From Moritella sp. JT01 (GTDB taxonomy: Bacteria; Pseudomonadota; Gammaproteobacteria; Enterobacterales; Moritellaceae): DNA of 64,000 nucleotides. Every line of letters starts with the position of its first letter. Within the stretch, counting starts at the first letter, position 1. The stretch lies in contig NZ_LOCN01000026.1 in the NCBI RefSeq assembly GCF_001574435.1, positions 51,332 to 115,331 on the forward strand, written 5' to 3'. The notes beneath the pieces were generated by a model, which saw nothing but the letters and a program-made list of their open reading frames with translations, did no database searches and was not told the origin of the DNA. A program made the position numbers and the translations under genes. This document shows, piece by piece, positions 52,806 to 61,583 of the stretch.

Positions 52806-53816
52806 TTATCTTTTTAAAATGTATTTACGAACAGCACGATTGTGTTCTTTTAAATTCTTTGAAAAATAATGACCACCGTCACCACTTGCAACAAAATATA
52901 AATAGCTTGTTTTGGCTGGATGTAGTGCTGCATCAATAGACATTTTACCGACCATCGCAATCGGTGTGGGCGGTAAACCTCTAATCACATATGTGTTGTA
53001 ATCTGTTTTTTGACGTAGGTGTTTACGACGAATATTACCTTTATACTCATCACCCATGCCATAAATGACGGTTGGGTCAGTCTGTAAACGCATACGTCTG
53101 TTCAATCGATTAATAAACACAGACGATACGGTCGCTCTTTCGCTTTCTAATCCCGTCTCTTTCTCGATGATAGAGGCAAGAATCAGCGCTTCATAAGGTG
53201 TTTTTAGCGGTAAATTTTTATCTCTTGTTTCCCACGCTGTATCTAAATAAGCTTGGAGTTTTTTATGTGATTTTAAATATAACGCTGAAACTAACGTCCC
53301 TTGCGGATAAAAATAGGTCTCAGGCAGCATCAAGCCTTCAAGCTTTGAGTTTTCTATTTGTAATAATTGTGCTAATTCTACTTCAGATAAGTCAGCCGTA
53401 TCATCAATAATACCCGTTGCTTGTGTTAACTGCTTGCGCCATTCTTTAAATGTTGATCCTTCGATGAAGGTGATTTTATACTGGAACTCCCCCCCAGACA
53501 CAAGGTGCTCGAATAATGTTTGGAAATTCCAGCCCGCTGCTACTTTATACGACCCAAGTTTGATATTGGTAATACCTGGATTTTGTTTAAAAAAGACGCG
53601 TAAAAAGACTTTAGATTCGAAGTTGCTCTCCAGAATCATTTGATTAGCGATTAATTGCGCGGTATCACCCGAAGAAACAGTGAGGATATGATCTGTTTGT
53701 ACACGTTCAGCGGATACAAATGATTGATAGCGTGAATAGAAAAGTACGCCAGCAATCAATAGAATGGTAAACAATAAGGAAATAGCAGTAATTATCTTTT
53801 TCATAGCTCGATGCAT
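52806..53816 (-). CDS. mltG: endolytic murein transglycosylase MltG
   Basis: MltG cuts nascent glycan strands and so ends peptidoglycan chain growth. The 336-aa protein has one N-terminal membrane anchor (IITAISLLFTILLIAGVLFY). A LysM-like region and the YceG catalytic core follow, with ASIIEKETGLESERATVSSV (catalytic Glu) and RLQTDPTVIYGM. The C-terminal FVASGDGGHYFSKNLKEHN is typical. An alternative ATG at 53804 would shorten it by four residues. pabC, which precedes mltG in E. coli, is absent; fabF lies 166 bases upstream. Confidence 0.95.
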   Translation of the reverse strand: MHRAMKKIITAISLLFTILLIAGVLFYSRYQSFVSAERVQTDHILTVSSGDTAQLIANQMILESNFESKVFLRVFFKQNPGITNIKLGSYKVAAGWNFQTLFEHLVSGGEFQYKITFIEGSTFKEWRKQLTQATGIIDDTADLSEVELAQLLQIENSKLEGLMLPETYFYPQGTLVSALYLKSHKKLQAYLDTAWETRDKNLPLKTPYEALILASIIEKETGLESERATVSSVFINRLNRRMRLQTDPTVIYGMGDEYKGNIRRKHLRQKTDYNTYVIRGLPPTPIAMVGKMSIDAALHPAKTSYLYFVASGDGGHYFSKNLKEHNRAVRKYILKR

Positions 53817-53982
53817 AAATTAAATCCAGCACACATTTTACACCAATGAAAAATTGTTTGATACATACAAGGTGTGTTTAATCACCTTGTATGTGGATAT
53901 CAAATAACTAAAAACACTTATTTTATTATATTCGCTATACCAAAATGAATAATTAACTGTTTAACGTGATGACTTTGATATC

Positions 53983-55227
53983 TTAGTCCGCTTTTTTAAA
54001 TAATAGCGAACCGTTCGTCCCACCAAAACCAAATGAGTTTGATAAAGCGTATTCCATACTCACTGCACGAGCTCCATCGGTCACAAAATCCAGATCACAA
54101 CCTTCACTTGGATTCTCCAAGTTGATTGTTGGGGGTAATATTTGATCTCTTAAAGCAAGAATTGTAAAAATGGCTTCGATCGCACCGGCCGCACCCAAAA
54201 GGTGACCAGTCATTGATTTTGTTGAGCTAACTGCAAGTTTATAAGCGTGCTCGCCAAATACAGATTTAACCGCAGCAGTTTCGGCTTTATCACCAGCCGG
54301 TGTTGATGTGCCATGTGCATTTACATAACCTACTTCACTTGCTTCAATACCCGCATCAGCGATTGCATTACTCATCGCTAGAGCAGCACCGGCTCCGTCT
54401 TCAGGCGGTGACGTCATGTGGAATGCATCGCCACTCATGCCGAAGCCAACTAATTCAGCATAGATAGTTGCACCACGAGCTACAGCATGCTCATATTCTT
54501 CCAGAACCAAAATACCCGCACCATCGCCAAGCACAAAACCATCACGGTCTTTATCCCAAGGACGACTTGCTTTTTGTGGGTCATCATTACGCGTTGATAA
54601 TGCTTTCGCTGAACCAAAGCCCGCCATGCCCATTTCTGTTGATGCTTTTTCTGCACCACCGGCAACCATTACATCGGCATCGCCATATGCAATCATACGC
54701 GCAGATTGACCAATACAGTGCGTCCCTGAAGTACAAGCCGTTGCGATGGCAATGTTTGGACCTTTCAGATTGTTACGGATAGACACATGGCCAGCAACCA
54801 TATTAACAATCGTTGAAGGTACAAAGAATGGACTCACTTTACGTGCCCCACCTTTAGCAAAATTATGCACATTTTGCTCAATCAGACCAAGTCCACCAAT
54901 ACCAGAACCAATAGCAGTACCAACTCGGGTTGCATTTTGTTCAGTAATAACTAGCCCTGAATCTTTAATTGCTTGCTCTGCTGCTACGATCCCGTATTGG
55001 ATGAATAAATCCATTTTACGGCAGTCTTTACGGCTAAGCCCAGCCGCTTCAGCATCAAAATCATTCACTAAGCCAGCAAACTTTGTTGAAAAATTAGTGG
55101 TATCAAAGTGCTCAATATTTTCAATGCCGCTGATACCAGATTTAATTGCTTCCCATGAAGTCGTAACAGAGTTACCAACCGGTGAAACAATACCTAATCC
55201 TGTAATTACAACTCTTCTATTAGCCAC
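53983..55227 (-). CDS. fabF: beta-ketoacyl-ACP synthase II FabF
   Basis: FabF condenses malonyl-ACP with acyl-ACP, and is important for temperature control of fatty acid composition. The protein of about 414 aa has the Cys-His-His triad: [18 protein letters not shown] (Cys about 164), [15 protein letters not shown] (His about 304) and [14 protein letters not shown] (His about 341). [14 protein letters not shown] lies at the end. The start is called as GTG at 55227: GGAG lies 7 bases before it and [11 protein letters not shown] matches E. coli SKRRVVVTGLG; an in-frame ATG seven codons earlier has no such site. Confidence 0.96.
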   Translation of the reverse strand: MANRRVVITGLGIVSPVGNSVTTSWEAIKSGISGIENIEHFDTTNFSTKFAGLVNDFDAEAAGLSRKDCRKMDLFIQYGIVAAEQAIKDSGLVITEQNATRVGTAIGSGIGGLGLIEQNVHNFAKGGARKVSPFFVPSTIVNMVAGHVSIRNNLKGPNIAIATACTSGTHCIGQSARMIAYGDADVMVAGGAEKASTEMGMAGFGSAKALSTRNDDPQKASRPWDKDRDGFVLGDGAGILVLEEYEHAVARGATIYAELVGFGMSGDAFHMTSPPEDGAGAALAMSNAIADAGIEASEVGYVNAHGTSTPAGDKAETAAVKSVFGEHAYKLAVSSTKSMTGHLLGAAGAIEAIFTILALRDQILPPTINLENPSEGCDLDFVTDGARAVSMEYALSNSFGFGGTNGSLLFKKAD

Positions 55228-55246
55228 ACTCGTTCTCCAAATAGGC

Positions 55247-55277
55247 AAAAAAAAAGCGGTCTTGCGACCGCTTTTAT
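55247..55277 (-). terminator. intrinsic terminator between acpP and fabF
   Basis: AAAGCGGTC-GCAA-GACCGCTTT followed by a run of nine T on the minus strand. Partial termination here would favour acpP over the downstream genes. Confidence 0.9.
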
Positions 55278-55346
55278 ATATTTATAAAGTCATTATAAAA
55301 ACAACTTTATTTTGATTATCTCTCATCGAGAAGTTAATCAGCTGAA

Positions 55347-55583
55347 TTATTCAGCGCTAGAAACAACGAAGTCGATTGCAGCTTGAACAGTAGTGATTTT
55401 CTCTGCTTCATCGTCTGGGATATCAGTATCGAATTCTTCTTCTAGAGCCATAACTAGTTCAACTGTATCTAGAGAATCTGCACCTAGGTCATCAACAAAA
55501 GAAGCTTCGTTTTTCACTTCTTCTTCTTTAACACCAAGTTGTTCAATAATGATTTTTTTTACGCGTTCTTCGAAGTTACTCAT
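55347..55583 (-). CDS. acpP: acyl carrier protein
   Basis: AcpP carries acyl chains on a phosphopantetheine arm. The 78-aa acidic protein has the attachment Ser in [20 protein letters not shown] (Ser about 38) and is nearly identical to E. coli AcpP. It lies between fabG and fabF in the standard order. An intrinsic terminator follows. The 143-base gap from fabG leaves room for its own promoter, which is expected for such an abundant protein but was not identified. Confidence 0.98.
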   Translation of the reverse strand: MSNFEERVKKIIIEQLGVKEEEVKNEASFVDDLGADSLDTVELVMALEEEFDTDIPDDEAEKITTVQAAIDFVVSSAE

Positions 55584-55725
55584 GTTTTACTTTTCCTTTA
55601 AAAAATATAAAGCTTTTGATTAGTAGTTTATTGATTACTCATAAACTTGCAACCCTTAACTTGGTGGTCAAACCACGAATGGTGAAAAAGCTCGCAAATT
55701 TATAAACAAAATCAAATATAAATGG

Positions 55726-56460
55726 CTATGCCATATACATTCCGCCATTTACATGGATGGTCTCACCCGTGATATAGCTTGCACCATCAGATGCTAAAAA
55801 TCCAACAGTTTCCGCTATCTCAACAGTACTCCCAAGACGATTGGTTGGTACTTGAGCTAATATTGTTTGTTTTTGTTCTTCCGATAACTCACTTGTCATA
55901 TCTGTTTCGATAAAACCAGGTGCTACCGCATTAACAGTGATACCGCGAGACGCAATTTCACTTGCAAGTGACTTAGTAAAACCTAATAAACCTGATTTAG
56001 CCGCTGCGTAATTTGCTTGACCGCCGTTACCAGTTGAACCAACAACAGAGCCAATATTAATGATACGACCAAAACGTTGCTTCATCATACCGCGTAAGCA
56101 AGGCTTACATAGACGATATAAAGAGGTCAAGTTAGTGTCAATAACATTACACCATTCATCTTCTTTCATACGCAAGAAGATATTATCTGCTGTAATACCG
56201 GCATTATTCACCAAAATATCGATGTGCCCAACACGGGTTTTGATCTCGGCATATAAGGCATCAACTGAATCTTGATTTGTCACATTTAGTTCCAAACCAA
56301 AACCCGCATCCCCTAAATAAGCGCCAATACGCTCAGCACCTTGTGCAGAAGTTGCTGTACCAATAACTCTGGCACCTAACTTTGCAAAATGTTCCGCGAT
56401 TGCGCGACCAATACCACGGCTTGCGCCCGTCACGAGTACTGTTTTACTTGAAAAACTCAT
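55726..56460 (-). CDS. fabG: 3-oxoacyl-ACP reductase FabG
   Basis: FabG reduces 3-oxoacyl-ACP with NADPH. The 244-aa short-chain dehydrogenase has the cofactor loop VTGASRGIGRAIAEHF and NNAGITADN, and the catalytic Ser-Tyr-Lys in NIGSVVGSTGNGGQANYAAA KSG. Length equals E. coli FabG. It lies 16 bases after fabD. Confidence 0.98.
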   Translation of the reverse strand: MSFSSKTVLVTGASRGIGRAIAEHFAKLGARVIGTATSAQGAERIGAYLGDAGFGLELNVTNQDSVDALYAEIKTRVGHIDILVNNAGITADNIFLRMKEDEWCNVIDTNLTSLYRLCKPCLRGMMKQRFGRIINIGSVVGSTGNGGQANYAAAKSGLLGFTKSLASEIASRGITVNAVAPGFIETDMTSELSEEQKQTILAQVPTNRLGSTVEIAETVGFLASDGASYITGETIHVNGGMYMA

Positions 56461-56476
56461 TTATTTATTCCTACTG

Positions 56477-57400
56477 TTATGCAAAATCAGCAATTGTTGC
56501 TTGATTATTTACTGCACTACCTTTAATCGTTTTATCAATACGCTTAACAAGTCCTGTGAGTACTTTACCAGGACCAAATTCATATAACGCTGTAATTTCT
56601 TCTTTCGCCATAACCTCTATCACTTCAGTCCAGCGTACTGGCATATAAAGTTGACGTATAAGCGCATCTTTAATGCTATCCGCATCCGTTGGTGACGCTA
56701 CATCCACATTATTAATCAACTTAATGACAGGCGTATTAAAAGTAACTTGTTCTAATGCGATTTTTAATTCATCCGCTGCAGGTTTCATCAACGAACAATG
56801 AGAAGGTACGCTTACAGGTAAAGGCATGACACGTCGGGCACCCGCTTCAATACATAACTCAGAAGCACGAGCAACCGCGGCTTTATTACCCGCAATAACC
56901 ACCTGACCAGGTGAATTAAAGTTTACAGCTGATACAACTTCATCTTCAGCCGCTTTTGCACAAGCTGCAATCGTCGCATCATTATCTAATCCAATAACCG
57001 CGGCCATTGCGCCAATACCTTGTGGTACAGCTTGTTGCATCAATTGTCCACGTAATTCCACAAGTGCAATTGCGTCTTCAAATTTAATTACACCAGCACA
57101 TACTAATGCTGAATACTCGCCTAAACTATGACCAGCAACTAATGAAGGCTTAAAGCTTTCTTTCGCAGAGGCGATTCGCCACAGTGCAACAGAAGTCGTC
57201 AATAATGCAGGTTGCGTAATATGAGTTTGGCTTAGATCTTCAGTAGTTCCGTTTTGCACTAAGTCCCATAGGTCATAGCCAAGCACTTCACTTGCTTGAG
57301 CAAACGTTTGTTCTACGATTGGATGATCTGAAGCAAGGTCTGCAAGCATACCAATTGTTTGTGAACCCTGACCAGGGAATACTACTGCATATTTTGACAT
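56477..57400 (-). CDS. fabD: malonyl-CoA:ACP transacylase FabD
   Basis: FabD loads malonate from CoA onto ACP. The 307-aa protein has the N-terminal FPGQGSQTIGM and the nucleophile Ser in VAGHSLGEYSALVCAGVI. The conserved Arg follows (LRGQLMQQAVPQGIGAMAAV), and the second His is in PVSVPSHCSLM. The E. coli gene is preceded by fabH; here 131 bases of non-coding DNA separate it from plsX. Confidence 0.97.
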   Translation of the reverse strand: MSKYAVVFPGQGSQTIGMLADLASDHPIVEQTFAQASEVLGYDLWDLVQNGTTEDLSQTHITQPALLTTSVALWRIASAKESFKPSLVAGHSLGEYSALVCAGVIKFEDAIALVELRGQLMQQAVPQGIGAMAAVIGLDNDATIAACAKAAEDEVVSAVNFNSPGQVVIAGNKAAVARASELCIEAGARRVMPLPVSVPSHCSLMKPAADELKIALEQVTFNTPVIKLINNVDVASPTDADSIKDALIRQLYMPVRWTEVIEVMAKEEITALYEFGPGKVLTGLVKRIDKTIKGSAVNNQATIADFA

Positions 57401-57531
57401 AAATTACCTATAAAAATTAATAAAGATTCATGTATCAATTTGAGAATGAACTTATCTAACTAAAAAGTAATATGAGGATAACGATGGAATTTTTCAAGAG
57501 AAAAAACGAATAAAATAAGTTAAATTGAATC

Positions 57532-58545
57532 TTAATCAATCACATCAAGACTGGTGGATATTTTATCTACTAATCCACTCTCAACTTCTTTTACAGCCTG
57601 TTCAATTGCAAATTCAAAGGCAACCTGCTCAGCATTACCATGACTCTTAATTACAATACCCGGCAATCCTAACAAAGTTGCTCCGTTATACTGGTCGGGT
57701 TTCAAACGTCTTAGACTGTTCATTATTAGTGGTTTGACCAATAGTGATACTAATTTAGTAAATATGTTCTTATTTGATACAGATGTGAGTTGAGAAATGA
57801 CCAAGTCAACAACACCTTCACTTGTTTTAAGTGCGACATTACCGGTAAAGCCATCACATACAATGACGTCTGCTTTACCAGAAAAAATATCATTGCCTTC
57901 AATAAAACCGATATAGTTCAAGTTTTGATGCTCAGACAGTAATTGCGCTGCCCGCTTGACCAAATCATTACCTTTAATATCTTCTTGTCCGACATTAAGT
58001 AAAGCAACTTTTGGATTCGATATATTACCGACATGCTCTGCAAGTGCAGACCCCATTAATGCAAATTGAAATAATGCATCCGCATCACAACTCACATTGA
58101 CACCCAAATCGAGCATATATACAGGTTGTTTAGTCATGGTAGGAAGCGCAGAGACTAAAGCAGGTCTATCGACAAAAGGCAGTACCTTAAGTAAGTGTCG
58201 TGAAAGCACCATTAATGCACCGGTATTGCCAGCACTCACACAGGCTTGCGCTTTGCCTTCACGGACAAGATTCAATGCCATACGCATAGAGGATTGCTTA
58301 AAGTTACGCAGTGATAGCGCAGGGGCAAGATCCATGGGTATATCATCGAAACTAGGAATAATTGTATAACGAGATGTAATAGACGTAGAAGTATTCTGTA
58401 ATAAAGGGATTATTTCAGCTTCGTTACCGACAAGGTAAATAGACAGGTTTTTATACTTTTTCAGTATATTAATTGCGGCGGGGATAGTGACATGGGGGCC
58501 GAAATCGCCCCCCATGGCATCTAACGCAATTGTTAGATTAGGCAA
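57532..58545 (-). CDS. plsX: phosphate acyltransferase PlsX
   Basis: PlsX converts acyl-ACP to acyl-phosphate, feeding phospholipid synthesis. The 337-aa protein begins TIALDAMGGDFGPHVTIPAA and has the family motifs ACVSAGNTGALMVLSRHLL, LLNVGQEDIKGND and VVCDGFTGNVALKTSEG. The rpmF-plsX spacing is 9 bases, so they share a message. The usual downstream fabH is missing at this locus. Confidence 0.97.
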   Translation of the reverse strand: MPNLTIALDAMGGDFGPHVTIPAAINILKKYKNLSIYLVGNEAEIIPLLQNTSTSITSRYTIIPSFDDIPMDLAPALSLRNFKQSSMRMALNLVREGKAQACVSAGNTGALMVLSRHLLKVLPFVDRPALVSALPTMTKQPVYMLDLGVNVSCDADALFQFALMGSALAEHVGNISNPKVALLNVGQEDIKGNDLVKRAAQLLSEHQNLNYIGFIEGNDIFSGKADVIVCDGFTGNVALKTSEGVVDLVISQLTSVSNKNIFTKLVSLLVKPLIMNSLRRLKPDQYNGATLLGLPGIVIKSHGNAEQVAFEFAIEQAVKEVESGLVDKISTSLDVID

Positions 58546-58554
58546 AGTAATAAC

Positions 58555-58725
58555 TTATTTGTTAATTACTTTAACGCCTTTGTAGTAACCATCAGCTGTT
58601 ACGTTGTGACGTAGGTGAGTTTCACCTGAAGTCACGTCAACAGTTGTAGCTGCTGCAGTTAGAGCGTCATGTGAACGACGTTGACCGCGGCGAGAGCGAG
58701 TTACTTTACTTTTTTGTACAGCCAT
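58555..58725 (-). CDS. rpmF: 50S ribosomal protein L32
   Basis: The 56-aa basic protein begins [23 protein letters not shown] and ends [11 protein letters not shown], the standard bacterial L32 pattern of the non-zinc type. It lies 16 bases after yceD and 9 bases before plsX, the conserved yceD-rpmF-plsX arrangement. Confidence 0.98.
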   Translation of the reverse strand: MAVQKSKVTRSRRGQRRSHDALTAAATTVDVTSGETHLRHNVTADGYYKGVKVINK

Positions 58726-58741
58726 TGGCCTATACTCCTGA

Positions 58742-59263
58742 TTACTTGCGCTTTAATTCAGATAAAGCGGCAAATGGGTTGGGCTGCTCATCAGCAGGCT
58801 CGATTTCACCAAAACTCATGTAATTTGGATTCACTGAACAATCTTCCACTTGGTGCAAAGCAACAAGTGGTAAATTGATAATCACTTCATCTTCAATCAA
58901 TGAAATTTGATTTATTTCGCCATTTGCATCCAATTCAATGGGCTCATAAGCATCTGGCAGATCGTCGACCTGGGAATCATTCTTCACAGGACTATATCTA
59001 AATTCGGTTTCACAAGCTTGCGTAAATATCTCACCACAACGCTGACATTCAAGGTTTACAGTTAGTGATACGTTACCCTGTATCACTATAAGACCTTGCT
59101 CATCTTTGTCGTACGATATTGATACCTCGGCATCACTTGGTTCACCTGCTGTTGCATCCGTAATACGTTTCAACAGACGACCTTCAACACAAGTGTTGAA
59201 GTCCAATCTTTGTTGAGCAGTACGATAAGGATCAACAGTTACTGGTAGTTTTACCTTTTTCAT
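58742..59263 (-). CDS. yceD: YceD (DUF177) rRNA-linked protein
   Basis: YceD/DUF177 proteins are needed for 23S rRNA accumulation in several organisms. The 173-aa protein begins [20 protein letters not shown], matching E. coli (QKVKLPLTLDPVRTAQKRL), and has the CxxC pair in [15 protein letters not shown] and the C-terminal [15 protein letters not shown] 59263 is chosen on that match. The frame is open to 59323, but a strong promoter lies inside that extension. No ribosome site precedes 59263, suggesting a very short leader. Confidence 0.9.
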   Translation of the reverse strand: MKKVKLPVTVDPYRTAQQRLDFNTCVEGRLLKRITDATAGEPSDAEVSISYDKDEQGLIVIQGNVSLTVNLECQRCGEIFTQACETEFRYSPVKNDSQVDDLPDAYEPIELDANGEINQISLIEDEVIINLPLVALHQVEDCSVNPNYMSFGEIEPADEQPNPFAALSELKRK

Positions 59264-59272
59264 AGGTTGCGG

Positions 59273-59301
59273 ATAATATAGATTCATCATGTTAGAGTCA
59301 A
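59273..59301 (-). promoter_or_regulatory. predicted sigma-70 promoter of the yceD-rpmF-plsX cluster
   Basis: On the minus strand, TTGACT (59301-59296) and TATTAT (59278-59273) are separated by exactly 17 bases. The expected transcript start is about 3-5 bases before the yceD ATG at 59263. Confidence 0.65.
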
Positions 59302-59394
59302 AAGGAAAATGAAAAAAAATCAAAATTCCCTACAAAAATAGGCCAGTTGCCGTTAAAATCATCAAATAATTAAATAATTGATGATAGATAAACC

Positions 59395-59982
59395 ATGAAA
59401 CCTAAACTAATCCTTGCTTCAACATCGCCATTTCGTAAACAGATTTTAGAAAAACTAAACTGCCCTTTCGATACCTTCAACCCAAAAGTTGATGAAACCG
59501 TCAAGCCAAACGAAACGGCTGAAATGCTAGTATCACGCCTAGCACTAGAAAAAGCTCAATCTGCCAGTCGGGAGTATAGTAACTCAATATCTATCGGATC
59601 GGATCAGGTTTGTGTCATTAATAACAAAATAATAGGTAAACCAGGTGATTTTGAAACAGCTTTTGCACAATTATCTGCCGTTTCTGCACAAAATATAACT
59701 TTTTACACAGGGCTTTCTGTTGTAAATCAATGCACAGGTCGTACAGATACGATAGTTGAAGAGTTTATTGTGCATTTCAGAAGCTTAACTGAGGGCCAAA
59801 TTCGGTACTATCTTGAAACTGAAAAACCGTATAATTGTGCTGGTAGTTTCATGTGCGAAGGACTTGGTATCGCATTGTTTTCTAAATTAGAAGGTAAGGA
59901 TCCAAATACTTTAATCGGATTACCGCTTATTAGTTTGGTTGAGATCTTGCAAGAACAAGGATATAACGTTTTAGAAGCTTAA
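59395..59982 (+). CDS. Maf-like nucleotide pyrophosphatase (YceF type)
   Basis: Maf proteins hydrolyse modified or non-canonical nucleotides; the YceF branch prefers m7GTP. The 195-aa protein has LILASTSPFRKQILEKLNCP, the base-recognition region VDETVKPNETAEMLVSRLAL EKA, catalytic SIGSDQVCVINNKIIGKPGD and the C-terminal GKDPNTLIGLPLISLVEILQ. Its place beside yceD and rluC matches E. coli yceF. It is divergent from yceD across 131 bases. Confidence 0.93.
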   Translation: MKPKLILASTSPFRKQILEKLNCPFDTFNPKVDETVKPNETAEMLVSRLALEKAQSASREYSNSISIGSDQVCVINNKIIGKPGDFETAFAQLSAVSAQNITFYTGLSVVNQCTGRTDTIVEEFIVHFRSLTEGQIRYYLETEKPYNCAGSFMCEGLGIALFSKLEGKDPNTLIGLPLISLVEILQEQGYNVLEA

Positions 59983-60013
59983 ATAGAGAACAACTTGAGC
60001 CAAATTTAGAACA

Positions 60014-60046
60014 TAAAAAAGCCAGCATCAAGGATACTGGCTTTTA
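60014..60046. terminator. bidirectional terminator between maf and rluC
   Basis: AAAAGCCAG-C-ATC-AAG-GAT-A-CTGGCTTTT with A and T tracts on both sides, serving the two convergent genes. Confidence 0.88.
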
Positions 60047-60089
60047 AATCAACGATGACTAAGTGAATGACACTTAATCACTTATATGA

Positions 60090-61043
60090 TTAACACTTTT
60101 TCAATTTTTCTAACGCTCTAACTAACGCTATATCTAATGGTGCTTCAACTTCCTGGGTTTCTTGAGTACCAGGGTTAAAGAACTGTAAGCGAGCCGCGTG
60201 CAGGAACAGGCGCTTTAAGCCCAAACCATTCATACGCTTCGTAAAATCTTTGTCGCCATATTTATCATCACAAGCAATTGGATGACCGGCATGTAATGCG
60301 TGAACACGGATCTGATGCGTACGACCTGTAATAGGACTTGCTTGCACTAGCGTGCCATGTTCATAACGCTGTATGATGCTGAAACGCGTTTGAGATTCCT
60401 TACCTTCGCTGTCAACACGTACAAGTCGCTCACCTGAGCTTACTGTGTTCTTTAATAGTGGGGCATTTACAATTCGAGAACTGCGTGGCCATGCACCAGC
60501 AACAAGTGCTTGGTAATCTTTTCTCATTGTTTTTAAACGGAGTTGCTCATGTAACGCTTTAAGCGTGCTGCGTTTCTTAGCAACGAGTAAACAACCTGAC
60601 GTATCGCGATCTAAACGGTGAACTAATTCTAAGAATCTACTATCTGGTCGAATAGCACGTAAACCTTCAATTAAGCCAAAGCTTAATCCACTACCACCAT
60701 GTACAGCCATGCCAGATGGTTTGTTGATAACAATTAAGTAGTCATCTTCATATATGATTTGTGATTCAAGTGCACGTACCGAATCTAAATTCGCAGACGG
60801 TGAGATTGCTTCAGTTTCTGAAACTCGCACAGGTGGTACGCGAACAATATCTTCAGGCTGTAATTTATACTCGGGTTTAATTCTACCCTTGTTAACTCTC
60901 ACCTCACCTTTACGTATGATGCGGTAAATCATACTTTTTGGCACACCTTTTAACTTGGTGCGTAAAAAGTTATCAATTCGCTGTCCTTGATAATCTTCAG
61001 TAATGGTTACAAATTCTACTTTCGGTGAAATTTTATCGGTCAT
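60090..61043 (-). CDS. rluC: 23S rRNA pseudouridine synthase RluC
   Basis: RluC makes pseudouridines at 955, 2504 and 2580 of 23S rRNA. The 317-aa protein has an N-terminal S4 domain (QRIDNFLRTKLKGVPKSMIY, RIIRKGEVRVNKGR). The catalytic Asp is in ELVHRLDRDTSGCLLVAKKR, and the RluA-family motif PITGRTHQIRVHALHAGHPI follows. It is divergent from rne across a 540-base gap, the same neighbour pair as in E. coli. Confidence 0.96.
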   Translation of the reverse strand: MTDKISPKVEFVTITEDYQGQRIDNFLRTKLKGVPKSMIYRIIRKGEVRVNKGRIKPEYKLQPEDIVRVPPVRVSETEAISPSANLDSVRALESQIIYEDDYLIVINKPSGMAVHGGSGLSFGLIEGLRAIRPDSRFLELVHRLDRDTSGCLLVAKKRSTLKALHEQLRLKTMRKDYQALVAGAWPRSSRIVNAPLLKNTVSSGERLVRVDSEGKESQTRFSIIQRYEHGTLVQASPITGRTHQIRVHALHAGHPIACDDKYGDKDFTKRMNGLGLKRLFLHAARLQFFNPGTQETQEVEAPLDIALVRALEKLKKC

Positions 61044-61583
61044 AATTATTTTATTGTCTAACTCAAATGCGTATAAGTATCAATTTGAAAAGAATTTCTA
61101 AATTGAATGGAAAGTTAACTTGCTATATTAATACAGGCAATGGGATAATACCCTCTGTACTGCTAAAAAAATACAGCCAAGAATGATAATGGCTTTAGTA
61201 TATCTGCTATTGGGGTAAATAATCATTTATTTATACCAATAATTTCAGAATAACCAGGATGCCGTTATTCTTGCTGCGGATTTTTAGCGTACATTTTGTA
61301 TATAAGGTGTATGTTGATAGGGAGTTTCATTTATCCAGCTGGATACCACCTCCCACAATTCAACTTCTATGTATGACACCTTTTCGAATGCAATTATACA
61401 CGTTAGTTATTGATGGAATCTAATAAGTGCAGAAATAATCGTAAGACACTTGATCACATTTAGAGCATCTAACAGCGCCTTAATTTAAACAGCCGAGAGG
61501 TTGATTATCTACAGACACAAGGCCTGATGTACGTCTAACTAATTTATCCAAGCATGAAAATTAATTTATAAGAACATAATAAA
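61044..61583. other. rluC-rne divergent intergenic region
   Basis: This 540-base interval contains no reading frame I can support. It should hold the rluC promoter and a long rne leader. In E. coli the rne 5' leader of about 360 nt folds into hairpins that RNase E binds to control its own message; a comparable length is available here. I could not confirm the conserved hairpin by eye. Confidence 0.4.

Noticed and set aside
54468..55315. Plus-strand open frames opposite fabF
   Set aside because: Antisense shadows; fabF carries the full catalytic triad.
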